From contig MEFP01000010.1 in assembly GCA_001725155.1 (NCBI GenBank), forward strand, positions 1 to 64,000: DNA of 64,000 nt. Reading direction: 5' to 3'. Under the pieces are notes generated by a model, which searched no databases, had not been told where the DNA came from, and worked only from the letters and a program-made list of their open reading frames with translations. The stretch comes from Lysobacteraceae bacterium SCN 69-320 (GTDB lineage Bacteria > Pseudomonadota > Gammaproteobacteria > Xanthomonadales > Rhodanobacteraceae). Shown piece after piece: positions 17,083 to 25,595 of this stretch (positions are counted from its first letter, which is position 1; the number at the start of each line of letters is the position of its first letter). The position numbers were made by a program, and so were the translations under genes.

Positions 17083-20000
17083 ATGAGCACACCCGCCAAA
17101 CGCGTAGCCCCGCAGGATCAGTCGGCCAGCGCCGCGCCGCTGCGTTTCGTCACCGCGGCCAGCCTGTTCGACGGCCACGATGCCGCGATCAACATCATGC
17201 GCCGGCTGATCCAGGCGCAGGGCGCCGAGGTCATCCACCTGGGGCACAACCGTTCGGTCGAGGACGTGGTCCGCGCCGCACTGCAGGAGGACGCCGACGC
17301 GATCGCGCTGAGTTCCTACCAGGGCGGGCACGTCGAGTATTTCAAGTACATGGTCGACATGCTGCGCGAGCGCGGCGCCGGCCACGTGCGCGTGTTCGGC
17401 GGCGGCGGCGGCACGATCACGCCCGAGGAGATCGCCGAACTGCAGGCCTACGGCGTCGAGCGCATCTACCACCCGAACGACGGCATGCACATGGGCCTGG
17501 TCGCGATGATCGAGGACGTCGTGCGCCGCGCCGGCCAAGCGCGCAGCCGCCGCGACGCCGCCGCGCCGGACGGCGAGCGTCCGGCTCTGGCCGACGAGAT
17601 CGGCATCGGCCGCGTGCTGACCGCGATCGAGAACGGTGACTACGACGAGGCCGAACTGGCCAGGCTGCGCAAGGACTGGGCCGGCGCCGATCCGCGCTTC
17701 GCGCTGGCCGGCCGCGGCGCGCCGGTCATCGGCATCACCGGCACCGGCGGTGCGGGCAAGTCCTCGGTCACCGACGAGCTGCTGAACCGCTTCCTTGCGA
17801 GCTTCCCCGACATGCGCATGGCGGTGATCTCCGTCGATCCGACGCGCCGCCGCACCGGCGGCGCACTGCTCGGCGACCGCATCCGCATGAACGCGCTGCG
17901 CAGCCCGCGCGTGTTCATGCGCTCGATGGCCACGCGGCGCCAGCACGTCGCGACGAACGTCGTGCTGAAGGACTGCATCGCGTTCCTCAAGGGCCTGGGC
18001 TACGACCTCGTCATCGTCGAGACGGCCGGCATCGGCCAGTCCGATTCGGAAATCGTCGATCTCGTCGATTTCCCGGTCTACGTGATGACCAGCGACTTCG
18101 GCGCGCCGAGCCAGCTCGAGAAGATCGACATGCTCGACTACGCCGAACTCGTCGTGCTGAACAAGTTCGACAAGCGCGGCGCCGAGGACGCGCTGCGCGA
18201 CGTGCGCAAGCAATGGAAGCGCAACCGCACGGCGTTCCAGATGAAGGACGAGGACGTGCCGGTCTATCCGACCATCGCGAGCCAGTTCAACGATCCGGGC
18301 ATCAGCTGGATGTTCGCGAGCTTGTGCCGCCTGCTGCGGCACAAGCCGGGAATCGGGAATGGGGAATCGGGAATCGGCAATTCCCGCTGCGATTTCAATC
18401 CGGCGATCGACACCTCGCTGAAGGAGCCGCGTGCGACCGTGCTGATTCCGGGCAATCGCGTGCGCTATCTGGCCGAGATCGCCGAGCAGGGCCGCGGCAT
18501 CAACGCGGCGATCGCGAGCCAGGCCGAGACCGCCGACCGCGCGCAGTCGTACTGGCAGTCCCTGCGCGATCTCGAGGATGCGGCACTGCCGAAGCCGCTG
18601 GAACTCTATGCGGCCGATGCGCTGCTGGCCGGCGAGGACCGCAGCCTGAAGACCCTGCGCCAGCGCTACAACGACGCGGTGCAGTCGCTGTCCTCCGAAG
18701 CGCTGAAGCTGCTGCGCGAATGGCCGGCGCGGCTGAAGTCGGTGACCGACGAGTTCACCGAATACCAGGTGCGCGACAAGACCATCCGCGTGGAGAACTA
18801 CCGCGAGTCGCTGAGCCACCAGAAGATCCCGAAGATCGCCGCGCCGAAGTACCGGAGCTGGGGCGAGCTGCTCGTCTTCCTGCAGAAGGAGAACCTGCCG
18901 GGCCACTACCCGTATACCGGCGGCGTCTATCCGTACCGCCGCAGCGGCGAGGACCCGATCCGCATGTTCGCCGGCGAAGGCACGCCCGAGCGCACGAACC
19001 GGCGCTTCCACTACCTCAGCGTCGGCCTGCCCGCCGCGCGGCTGTCCACGGCGTTCGACTCGGTCACCCTGTACGGCGAGGACCCGGCGGTACGCCCGGA
19101 CATCTACGGCAAGATCGGCAATTCCGGGGTCAACATCGCGACCCTGGACGACATGAAGAAGCTCTATTCGGGCTTCGATCTCTGCGCGCCGAGCACGTCC
19201 GTGTCGATGACGATCAACGGTCCGGCGCCGATCATCCTCGCGATGTTCATGAACACCGCGATCGACCAGCAGGTCGAGAAATACCTGCGCGAGGACGGCG
19301 CGCGCTGGGAAGCCGCGCGCGCGACGATCGCCGAGCTGTATCGCGACCGCGCGCGACCGCAGTACGGCGGCCTGCTGCCCGACGGCAACGACGGCCTCGG
19401 CCTGGGCCTGCTCGGCGTGACCGGCGACCAGGTCGTCGACGCGGAGACCTATGCGCGGATCAAGGCGCAGACCCTGGCCACCGTGCGCGGCACGGTGCAG
19501 GCAGACATCCTCAAGGAAGACCAGGCGCAGAACACCTGCATCTTCTCCACCGAGTTCGCGCTGCGCATGATGGGCGACATCCAGCAGTATTTCGTCGATC
19601 GCAACGTGCGCAATTTCTACTCGGTGTCTATTTCGGGCTACCACATCGCCGAGGCCGGCGCGAACCCGATCAGCCAGCTCGCCTTCACCTTGTCCAACGG
19701 CTTCACGATCGTCGAGTACTACCTCGCGCGCGGCATGAAGATCGACGACTTCGCGCCGAACCTGTCGTTCTTCTTCAGTAACGGCATGGATCCGGAATAC
19801 ACCGTGATCGGCCGCGTTGCGCGGCGCATCTGGGCGCGCGCAATGCGCGAGCGCTACGGTGCGGCGGCGCGCAGCCAGATGATGAAGTACCACATCCAGA
19901 CGTCCGGCCGTTCGCTGCACGCGCAGGAAATCCAGTTCAACGACATCCGCACGACCCTGCAGGCGCTGTATGCGCTGTTCGACAACTGCAACAGCCTGCA

Positions 20001-20571
20001 CACCAACGCCTACGACGAGGCGATCACGACGCCGACCGAGGAAAGCGTGCGCCGCGCCGTCGCGATCCAGATGATCATCAACAAGGAGCTCGGCCTGAAT
20101 TTCAACGAGAACCCCTGGCAGGGCAGCTTCATCGTCGACCAGCTGACCGATCTCGTCGAGGAAGCCGTCTACAAGGAATTCGAGGCGATCAGCGAGCGCG
20201 GCGGCGTGCTCGGCGCAATGGACACCATGTACCAGCGCGGCAAGATCCAGGAAGAAAGCCTGTACTACGAGCACAAGAAGCACGACGGCAGCCTGCCGCT
20301 GATCGGCGTGAACACCTTCCTGCCCAAGGACACCGAGATCGAGCTGATCCGTTCGACCGAGAGCGAGAAAGGGCAGCAGATCGCCAACGTCGCGAGCTAC
20401 CAGACCAGCCGCAACGGCTACGCCGCGGCCGGTCTCAGGCCGCTGCAGGCCGCCGCGCGCGAACGCCGCAACGTGTTCGAGAGCCTCATGGAAGCGGTCA
20501 AGACGCACAGCCTCGGCCAGATCAGCCATGCGCTGTACGACGTCGGCGGCGAGTATCGGCGCAATATGTAA
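17083..20571 (+). CDS. icmF: Fused isobutyryl-CoA mutase with G-protein chaperone (IcmF)
   Basis: 1162 residues, three functions in one chain. The N-terminal B12-binding domain has DGHDAAIN (cobalt-ligand His32). The MeaB-like G domain has a P-loop GTGGAGKSS near 220-228, [14 protein letters not shown], and NKFD. The C-terminal TIM-barrel mutase domain carries [35 protein letters not shown] and [21 protein letters not shown]. The enzyme interconverts isobutyryl-CoA and butyryl-CoA, and some members also accept isovaleryl/pivalyl-CoA. The domain order separates it from methylmalonyl-CoA mutase. Oddity: residues 423-434 are encoded by a GGGAATC microsatellite (see finding). The start [10 protein letters not shown] precedes the conserved [13 protein letters not shown]. 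Confidence 0.94.
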   Translation: MSTPAKRVAPQDQSASAAPLRFVTAASLFDGHDAAINIMRRLIQAQGAEVIHLGHNRSVEDVVRAALQEDADAIALSSYQGGHVEYFKYMVDMLRERGAGHVRVFGGGGGTITPEEIAELQAYGVERIYHPNDGMHMGLVAMIEDVVRRAGQARSRRDAAAPDGERPALADEIGIGRVLTAIENGDYDEAELARLRKDWAGADPRFALAGRGAPVIGITGTGGAGKSSVTDELLNRFLASFPDMRMAVISVDPTRRRTGGALLGDRIRMNALRSPRVFMRSMATRRQHVATNVVLKDCIAFLKGLGYDLVIVETAGIGQSDSEIVDLVDFPVYVMTSDFGAPSQLEKIDMLDYAELVVLNKFDKRGAEDALRDVRKQWKRNRTAFQMKDEDVPVYPTIASQFNDPGISWMFASLCRLLRHKPGIGNGESGIGNSRCDFNPAIDTSLKEPRATVLIPGNRVRYLAEIAEQGRGINAAIASQAETADRAQSYWQSLRDLEDAALPKPLELYAADALLAGEDRSLKTLRQRYNDAVQSLSSEALKLLREWPARLKSVTDEFTEYQVRDKTIRVENYRESLSHQKIPKIAAPKYRSWGELLVFLQKENLPGHYPYTGGVYPYRRSGEDPIRMFAGEGTPERTNRRFHYLSVGLPAARLSTAFDSVTLYGEDPAVRPDIYGKIGNSGVNIATLDDMKKLYSGFDLCAPSTSVSMTINGPAPIILAMFMNTAIDQQVEKYLREDGARWEAARATIAELYRDRARPQYGGLLPDGNDGLGLGLLGVTGDQVVDAETYARIKAQTLATVRGTVQADILKEDQAQNTCIFSTEFALRMMGDIQQYFVDRNVRNFYSVSISGYHIAEAGANPISQLAFTLSNGFTIVEYYLARGMKIDDFAPNLSFFFSNGMDPEYTVIGRVARRIWARAMRERYGAAARSQMMKYHIQTSGRSLHAQEIQFNDIRTTLQALYALFDNCNSLHTNAYDEAITTPTEESVRRAVAIQMIINKELGLNFNENPWQGSFIVDQLTDLVEEAVYKEFEAISERGGVLGAMDTMYQRGKIQEESLYYEHKKHDGSLPLIGVNTFLPKDTEIELIRSTESEKGQQIANVASYQTSRNGYAAAGLRPLQAAARERRNVFESLMEAVKTHSLGQISHALYDVGGEYRRNM
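18348..18385 (+). repeat. GGGAATC heptamer array inside icmF
   Basis: Four consecutive 7-bp units (GGGAATC, GGGAATG, GGGAATC, GGGAATC) run into GGCAATTCCC, which can fold back on the array. The translation stays open ([12 protein letters not shown]). Such heptamer arrays are familiar in Xanthomonadales genomes, usually between genes. Confidence 0.85.
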
Positions 20572-20588
20572 GTCAGGCGATTGGCGAA

Positions 20589-21140
20589 ATGAACCGGCTG
20601 ATCGAACAACTCAGGCAGGCTCTGCAGGCTTTCGAGGTCTGCAGTCAGCCGCCGGCGTTGATCGGCGGCATGGCGGTCAATGCGCATAACGTGATACGTG
20701 CGACCGCCGACATAGATTTCCTGGTCGCGGCCGTTGACGCGGATCGGTTGCACGAGGCGCTGCTCGCTCTTGGCTATCAATGCATCTATCGCACCGAGAA
20801 TGTCGCCAACTATGCGCGTGACGATGAACGCCTGGATGTGCTCTACGCGCATCGACCGTATTCGGTCGAGTTGCTGCGTGATGCGCAACTGCGCCAGTTC
20901 GCTGTCGGTCCGTTAAGGGTAGTCAGCGCCGAGGGCCTCATCGGTTTCAAACTGCAGGCGTTGCGCAACAATCCGGCTCGCGTGAGAGATGAAGAGGACA
21001 TACGCGAGCTCTTGCGCATGAATCGCGATCGGCTCGATATGTCGAAGCTTCGTCGTTATTTCGCCCTTTTCGACCGGGAAGATTGGCTGCGGCAATTGCT
21101 GGAGGATCTTCGGATTGAGCAAGAGCCGCCATCGCTCTGA
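20589..21140 (+). CDS. Nucleotidyltransferase-like protein (AbiEii/MNT-type fold)
   Basis: 183 residues. The N-terminal motif LIGGMAVNAHNVIRATADIDFLV has the GG (26-27) and D41-x-D43 of the Pol-beta-like minimal nucleotidyltransferase fold. The C-terminal part (FKLQALRNNPARVRDEEDIREL) has the conserved KLxA ... RxxDxxDI layout of AbiEii- and DUF6036-like proteins. Such proteins are often toxin-like or stand-alone NTases that modify RNA or partner proteins. It begins 17 bases after icmF on the same strand. Its end overlaps by 26 bases a small ORF that may be its partner. Codon use is less GC3-biased than icmF, hinting at separate acquisition. A DNA-modifying or housekeeping role cannot be excluded. 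Confidence 0.72.
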   Translation: MNRLIEQLRQALQAFEVCSQPPALIGGMAVNAHNVIRATADIDFLVAAVDADRLHEALLALGYQCIYRTENVANYARDDERLDVLYAHRPYSVELLRDAQLRQFAVGPLRVVSAEGLIGFKLQALRNNPARVRDEEDIRELLRMNRDRLDMSKLRRYFALFDREDWLRQLLEDLRIEQEPPSL

Positions 21141-21318
21141 TACGGAGCAGCAGCCGTTCGCCGACGAAGGCGGTCTGCCGTTTCACGCGCCGCCGGCCAC
21201 GGACAGCCTCGCACGCTTTTTCGAGCTCATGGAAGTCGTGCAGATGCTGAGTCCGCGCTGGCCGCCGCGTGAACTGACGCAGGACCGCGGCCAATTTCTG
21301 CTTTCCGGCAAGGAACCC
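21115..21318 (+). other. Small ORF without its own stop, between NTase and thpR
   Basis: 68 codons from a TTG at 21115, overlapping the nucleotidyltransferase gene by 26 bases and reading straight into thpR in the same frame. The text around FFELMEVVQMLSPRWPPRE and GQFLLS looks like a small acidic/hydrophobic partner protein, not a spacer: Phe/Leu-rich helix, WPPR turn, terminal FLL. Either it was a separate antitoxin-like gene that lost its stop, or it is an N-terminal extension. I judge the first more likely because the phosphodiesterase has its own ATG and ribosome site. Function unproven. Confidence 0.4.
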
Positions 21319-21918
21319 ATGGCAACCCCGCACGACCCGTCCGTTCAATCCTCGCTGTTCGGCGACGCGCCCGCGCAGCCGACCGACCGCCTGTTCCTCG
21401 GCCTGTTTCCCGACACGGCGACGGCGGCGCGCATCGACGCGCTCGGCGCCGAGGTCTGCGCGCGCCACGGCCTGCGCGTGCCGCGGCACCAGCCCGGACG
21501 GCTGCACATCACCTTGTTCCACATCGGCGACTGGGCCGGGCTGCCGATGGATACGGTCGAGGCGACCAGGGCGGCCGCGGCATCGCTGCGCGCGCCGCCG
21601 TTTCCGATCCTGCTCGACGAGGTCGCGAGCTTTTCCGGCCGGCGCGACAAGCGTCCGCTCGTGCTCAAGGCCAGCGATGGCAATTCACCGCTGCTGGCGT
21701 TCCGCGCGCAGCTCGGCGAAGCGCTCGCGCGCAATGGCCTCGGCCGCTGCGTCTCGCGCACGTTCGAGCCGCACGTCACCCTGGCCTATGCGGCGCAGGT
21801 GGTCGAACCCGAAGCCGTGGCGCCGATAGGCTGGACCGCGCAGGACTTCGTGCTGATCCACAGCCTGCTCGGACAGACGCGGCATATCGTGCTCGATCGC
21901 TGGCCGTTGAATGCCTGA
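21319..21918 (+). CDS. thpR: RNA 2',3'-cyclic phosphodiesterase (2H family, LigT/ThpR)
   Basis: 199 residues from the ATG at 21319 (AAGGAA 3-8 bases upstream). This is a bacterial LigT-like 2H phosphoesterase with both catalytic tetrapeptides: HITL (His63, Thr65) and HVTL (His152, Thr154). FLGLFPDTATAARI is the first strand-helix. It opens 2',3'-cyclic phosphates on RNA and can act in tRNA ligation chemistry in vitro. The reading frame continues upstream into the small ORF at 21115, so a 267-residue fusion is formally possible. A degenerate paralogue lies at 36317 and shares the end WxAQDFVLIxS. Confidence 0.9.
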   Translation: MATPHDPSVQSSLFGDAPAQPTDRLFLGLFPDTATAARIDALGAEVCARHGLRVPRHQPGRLHITLFHIGDWAGLPMDTVEATRAAAASLRAPPFPILLDEVASFSGRRDKRPLVLKASDGNSPLLAFRAQLGEALARNGLGRCVSRTFEPHVTLAYAAQVVEPEAVAPIGWTAQDFVLIHSLLGQTRHIVLDRWPLNA

Positions 21919-21939
21919 GCGGCAGGACAGACCAGGTCC

Positions 21940-22608
21940 GTGAATCTTCAGCAGTGGCAGCAGCAGGGCTACGGCCTGGTTCGGGCAGTGCTCGACGAGG
22001 CGCGCTGCGCCGAACTGGCGCTGTGTTGCGACCGGATCGACGGCGCCGGTTCGCGCGACTGGCTGGAGCTTGACGCCTGCCGTGCGCTGGCTACGCAGTT
22101 GCGCGAGATGCCGGCGCTGGCGCCGCTGCTCGGTCCTGCTCATGTCGCCGTGCAGTGCACCGTGTTCCGCAAGTCGCCGGCGAACAACTGGCTGGTTCCG
22201 CTACATCAGGATCTGAGCATTCCGGTCGCCGCGCGCGTGCCGGGCGGTGTCGCGAGCGGCTGGTCGCTCAAGGACGGTGTGCACTACTGCCAGCCGTCCG
22301 TCGAACTGCTCGCACGACTCGTCGCCGTGCGCGTGCATCTGGACGATTGCGGCGCCGAGGACGGCGCGCTGAATGTGGTTCCGGGTTCCCATCGGCAGGG
22401 CCGCCTGTCGCCGCAGGCCGCAGCAGAACTGCGCGGGCGACACGGCCTGCAGTCCTGCCTCGCCCGGCGCGGCGATGCGCTGCTGCTGCGGCCGCTGCTG
22501 CTGCATGCCTCGTCCAAGGCCCGTGCCGACAGCCGCCGCCGCGTGCTGCATTTCCTGTTCGGTCCGCGGGAACTGCCGGGTGGATTGCGCTGGCATCGGG
22601 CGGTGTGA
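21940..22608 (+). CDS. Phytanoyl-CoA dioxygenase (PhyH) family protein
   Basis: 222 residues with a GTG start 21 bases after thpR. Fe(II)/2-oxoglutarate dioxygenase fold: the first iron ligands are in PLHQDLSIPV (HxD) and the distal His in LLLRPLLLHASSKA, followed by the 2OG-binding Arg region (SRRRVLHFLF). VVPGSHRQG is the usual conserved turn before the distal His. Members hydroxylate diverse small molecules; the substrate cannot be told from the sequence. It probably shares a transcript with thpR. The end, FGPRELPGGLRWHRAV, is typical of the family, and the gene is complete. Confidence 0.85.
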   Translation: MNLQQWQQQGYGLVRAVLDEARCAELALCCDRIDGAGSRDWLELDACRALATQLREMPALAPLLGPAHVAVQCTVFRKSPANNWLVPLHQDLSIPVAARVPGGVASGWSLKDGVHYCQPSVELLARLVAVRVHLDDCGAEDGALNVVPGSHRQGRLSPQAAAELRGRHGLQSCLARRGDALLLRPLLLHASSKARADSRRRVLHFLFGPRELPGGLRWHRAV

Positions 22609-22765
22609 GGCGCCGTCGATACCGACTTCGTCGGACGATCCGGTCGTGCACAGGACTCTTGGCGAACAACTGAGGGATTGCGGCCGGCTGCGCGTCTTTG
22701 CGGAAGAGATCGTATTCTCGTCGGTTGCGCCGGCGAATTGCGGATAGCGAAGCAGGGGCGCGTTG

Positions 22766-23683
22766 ATGAAGCGGGTGCGCAAATGCCAGTACGGGGTGCT
22801 GGCGACGGGCCTGATGGCGGGATCGGCCTGGCAGGCGGCAATGGCCGATCCGCCGCCGTTCGTTTCGCTTGACGATACCAATGTCCGCATGACGCCCGGC
22901 GAACAGCGCGTGCTGCGGCTCTGGGTCCGCCGCAGTGCGTACGTGGAGGTATTCTCGGCTTACGCGCCGGCCGGCGAGTACACGATCAGCGTGCCGACCG
23001 AGCCGGGCTGTGCCGTGCTGGATCCGGCGGCAGGCATATACCGGGTGTTGTTTGATACTTCGGCCGGTGGCGGCGAACTCGAATGCCGTTACACGATCCG
23101 CCGTGAAGCCCATTCGATCAACGATCTGTCGATGGCGCTGGATCCGCTCGGCAACAACGGCATGCCGGTGAGCGGCGGGGTGAGGCTCCGTTTCGGCGCG
23201 GTGCCCTACCTGGCCTTGTCGGTGAGCTACGAGGGCGAGGCGCTGCTGCCCGACGGACGCCTGCAGCGCATGGCCCGCCTGCGCGTGGACAGCGACGGCA
23301 CGCTGCCGCTGAATGGGGCCAGTGCCGGATTCTGTTTTGACAATGCTTTTCCCGGGTTCGTGATGGACGCTAGCGTGGCCGGCGGTTGCGCGCGGGGCAC
23401 GGGCGGGTACTGCTTCTTCTCGGGCTTTGCCTTCGGGCTGCCCACCGTTCCTCCTGGCGGCTCGTCGAGCTGCCTCGTGCAGCTGACTTCGCGCGAGCCT
23501 TACGAGCAGCCGCTGTATTTCCCGCTGTGGCTCATCGACACCTTGCCGCTACGCGATGCCCTGACCGGCGGAAGCGTATTGCGCGTGCCGGGCAGCAGGG
23601 ATCACGCCACGCTGGTGGTTGCGCGAGACCGGGTATTCGACGACGGCTTTGAGCCTGCCGCTGCGGCGACATCGACACGCTGA
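22766..23683 (+). CDS. Secreted protein with C-terminal IFxxGFE-like tail
   Basis: 305 residues. The ATG at 22766 was chosen over the adjacent TTG because AGGGG lies 7 bases upstream. Signal peptide (YGVLATGLMAGSAWQAAMA), then an all-beta extracytoplasmic body with paired cysteines (PGCAVLD/GELECRYT, GFCFDN/GGCARGTGGYCF, SSCLVQL), suggesting disulfides in two Ig-like folds. Near the end it carries RDRVFDDGFEPAAAATSTR. The FDDGFE element recurs at the ends of two unrelated secreted proteins here (41633 and 46942). No family was recognised for the body; function unknown. Confidence 0.75.
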   Translation: MKRVRKCQYGVLATGLMAGSAWQAAMADPPPFVSLDDTNVRMTPGEQRVLRLWVRRSAYVEVFSAYAPAGEYTISVPTEPGCAVLDPAAGIYRVLFDTSAGGGELECRYTIRREAHSINDLSMALDPLGNNGMPVSGGVRLRFGAVPYLALSVSYEGEALLPDGRLQRMARLRVDSDGTLPLNGASAGFCFDNAFPGFVMDASVAGGCARGTGGYCFFSGFAFGLPTVPPGGSSSCLVQLTSREPYEQPLYFPLWLIDTLPLRDALTGGSVLRVPGSRDHATLVVARDRVFDDGFEPAAAATSTR

Positions 23684-23805
23684 GCCGCACTGCATCGGCA
23701 GCCGGCGGAGCAATCCCGCGCCGCATCAGCGGCTTCCTTCATCATGTTGCTGCAGAAGCCGTCACAGACCAGGACCTGATGGTCTTTCGTGACTTCCTCC
23801 GTCAT
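23602..23805 (-). CDS. Candidate small Cys-rich protein (doubtful)
   Basis: 67 residues starting MTEEVTKDHQVLV. It contains VCDGFCSNMMKEAADAARDC followed by SAGCRCSAA, i.e. paired CxxxC and CxxxCxC clusters around an amphipathic helix. It lies in an otherwise empty 296-base gap and its last 80 bases overlap, antisense, the end of the preceding gene. No good ribosome site is visible. It could be a small metal-binding or peptide-precursor gene, or a chance frame. Confidence 0.25.
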   Translation of the reverse strand: MTEEVTKDHQVLVCDGFCSNMMKEAADAARDCSAGCRCSAAQRVDVAAAAGSKPSSNTRSRATTSVA

Positions 23806-23979
23806 GGGAATATCGGCCCGGATCCCTGTTGCGACGCAGCGGCCGAGTCGGCTTCCCGACGCAAGGCCGCAGCCGGCACAGCAATCAAGGCAAGTGATGA
23901 CACGGACAGAACCACGACACGGCGGACGGTGCAGCGACGGTGGCGCGGGCGCGACAGGTCGCCCGGGGCATAACCAAGG

Positions 23980-24657
23980 ATGATGCTGATCTCGGCCGAA
24001 TCGCTGCGCTTCGACCTGCGCGGCCTGCGCATGACCAATACCGGCAGCGCGCTGCGCGAATGGACCAGCGCCGCCGGCGACACGCTGGGCGTGCAGTTCG
24101 TCGACGGTCCGCCGGACCTGACCGCCGACCTGTCCGATCTGCCCGGCCTGCGCCGCTTCTACCGCGAGCGCGCGGCGGCCGACGGTTATGGGCTGATCGA
24201 GTGCGACACCCTGCGCGTGGCCGGCTGCGCTGCGGTGCGCGTCGTGCTGAAGCTGCCGCAGCAGCCCAGCGGCCTGAGCTATCTCGCCTCGCTGGTACTG
24301 CCGTTCCGCGATTTCGGTTTTCTGGTCAGGGTGCACTGTGTCGAACGCGGTACCACCGGCATGCGCGAGGCGCTAGTGCTCGATCATGCAATGGCCAGCG
24401 GGCAGGTGACCCAGTCCGAACACGGCGATCTGCTCGGCTGGGCGCGCGATCCCTATGGCGACACGGGCCGTTCCGGCCTGCTCTGGAACCTGTCCGACGC
24501 GCGTGCGCACGATGCGCGCTTTCCGGATCACGCGCTGTCGCGTGCGCGCAGCCTGCTCGACCGCGTCGCGGCGACCTTGCGCATCGACGACAACGTGCGG
24601 GCCGCGCCGGCGTTCGTCCATCGCGGCGGCAAGCGGCCCTGGTGGCGGCGCTGGTGA
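23980..24657 (+). CDS. Conserved-looking cytoplasmic protein, unknown function
   Basis: 225 residues with tandem ATGs at 23980/23983. No signal peptide or membrane helix. It has an alternating beta pattern (SLRFDLRGLRMTNTGSALREW, AGDTLGVQFVDGPPDL, CAAVRVVLKLPQQPSGLSYLASLVLPF, FGFLVRVHCVERGTTGMREA) and a basic Trp-rich end KRPWWRRW. The middle resembles small stress-type beta-barrel proteins that assess protein or lipid fitness, but I do not recognise the family. It is followed 85 bases later by the phosphodiester glycosidase gene on the same strand. Confidence 0.7.
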   Translation: MMLISAESLRFDLRGLRMTNTGSALREWTSAAGDTLGVQFVDGPPDLTADLSDLPGLRRFYRERAAADGYGLIECDTLRVAGCAAVRVVLKLPQQPSGLSYLASLVLPFRDFGFLVRVHCVERGTTGMREALVLDHAMASGQVTQSEHGDLLGWARDPYGDTGRSGLLWNLSDARAHDARFPDHALSRARSLLDRVAATLRIDDNVRAAPAFVHRGGKRPWWRRW

Positions 24658-24742
24658 CACAGCCCGGCCGAGAACCGCGCAGCGGGCCGCCGTCGCTGTC
24701 CGGGCGTAGATTCGCAGCGGTTCGCATCGACGGGAGCCTCGC

Positions 24743-25540
24743 ATGCAGCGCGATCGAAGCCGGCCCTCGGCCCCTGTCGCGGCGACGATGCCGGCGCGAG
24801 CGCCGCGGCGAGGTGCCGCTGCCGTGTTCGCGCTGCTGTGCGGCTGGCTGCAGGGGGCCGCGGCAGCCGAGCCCGAGGCGGTCTATACCGTCATCGACGT
24901 CGACCTTGCGCACGACCGTCTCGCGCTGTTTCTCGACGACGAGGCACAGCAGCCGTTCCTGACCCTGCGCCGGCTCGATGGCTGGCTGCAGCGGCGTGGC
25001 CAACGGCTGCGCTGGGGCATGAATGCGGGCATGTTCCACCCGGGCTTTGCGCCGGTCGGTCTGTTCGTCGCCGACGGCATCCAGCGCAGTCCGCTGGACC
25101 TTCGCGACGGCGCCGGCAATTTCTATCTGAAGCCCAACGGCGTGTTCCTGGTCGGCGCCGACGGCGCGCGGATCGTCGAATCCTCGCGCTATGCGTCAGT
25201 CGCCGCCGGCGTGCAGCTGGCCACGCAGTCGGGGCCGCTGCTGGTGCAGCAGGGCGTATTGCATCCGCGCCTGGACCCGGCTTCGCGCTCGCGCCACGTG
25301 CGCAACGGCGTGGGCATCGGCGCCGGGCGCGTGCGCTTCGTCATCAGCGAGCAGCCGGTCACCCTGCACGCGTTCGCGAGCTATTTCCGCGACGTGCTGC
25401 AGTGCTCCGACGCGCTGTATCTCGACGGTTCGGTGTCGAGCTTCTATTCGCAGTCGCCGCGCCGGGATACGGCGCGGGCGCGGCTGGGACCGCTGATCGG
25501 GGTCGTCGACGCGATCGGCGACGCCGCCGCGCAGGACTGA
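24743..25540 (+). CDS. Phosphodiester glycosidase family protein (NAGPA/DUF2233), secreted
   Basis: 265 residues. A long Arg-rich N-terminus precedes a hydrophobic core (AAAVFALLCGWLQGAAAAEP) that should act as a signal peptide; an internal start nearer the core is possible. The catalytic family is recognised from WGMNAGMFHPGFAPVGLFV, GNFYLKPNGVFLV, TQSGPLLVQQG, RSRHVRNGVGI and ALYLDGSVSSFY. This is the conserved order of the domain that removes N-acetylglucosamine linked through phosphodiesters. A role in envelope- or phospho-glycan trimming in the periplasm is inferred. It converges on the TonB-dependent receptor gene. Confidence 0.88.
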   Translation: MQRDRSRPSAPVAATMPARAPRRGAAAVFALLCGWLQGAAAAEPEAVYTVIDVDLAHDRLALFLDDEAQQPFLTLRRLDGWLQRRGQRLRWGMNAGMFHPGFAPVGLFVADGIQRSPLDLRDGAGNFYLKPNGVFLVGADGARIVESSRYASVAAGVQLATQSGPLLVQQGVLHPRLDPASRSRHVRNGVGIGAGRVRFVISEQPVTLHAFASYFRDVLQCSDALYLDGSVSSFYSQSPRRDTARARLGPLIGVVDAIGDAAAQD

Positions 25541-25555
25541 TTCGCAGGAATTGCC

Positions 25556-25585
25556 GCGCAGGCGCCGCCACGCGGACGCCTGCGC
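25556..25585. terminator. Hairpin between convergent genes
   Basis: A 9-bp stem (GCGCAGGCG/CGCCTGCGC) with a partly paired loop lies 15 bases after the glycosidase stop and 10 bases before the receptor stop. It has no T-tract. Confidence 0.5.
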
Positions 25586-25595
25586 GGGTCTGGCG

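Noticed and set aside
18348-18385. Reading the GGGAATC array as a CRISPR-like or phage element
   Set aside because: Units are only 7 bp with no spacers, and the array is inside icmF; it is a microsatellite.
16204-20529. A 1441-codon open frame on the minus strand opposite icmF
   Set aside because: Composition follows the antisense of icmF codons (Ala/Val/Arg/Asp/His) and the sense strand has clear mutase, GTPase and B12 motifs.
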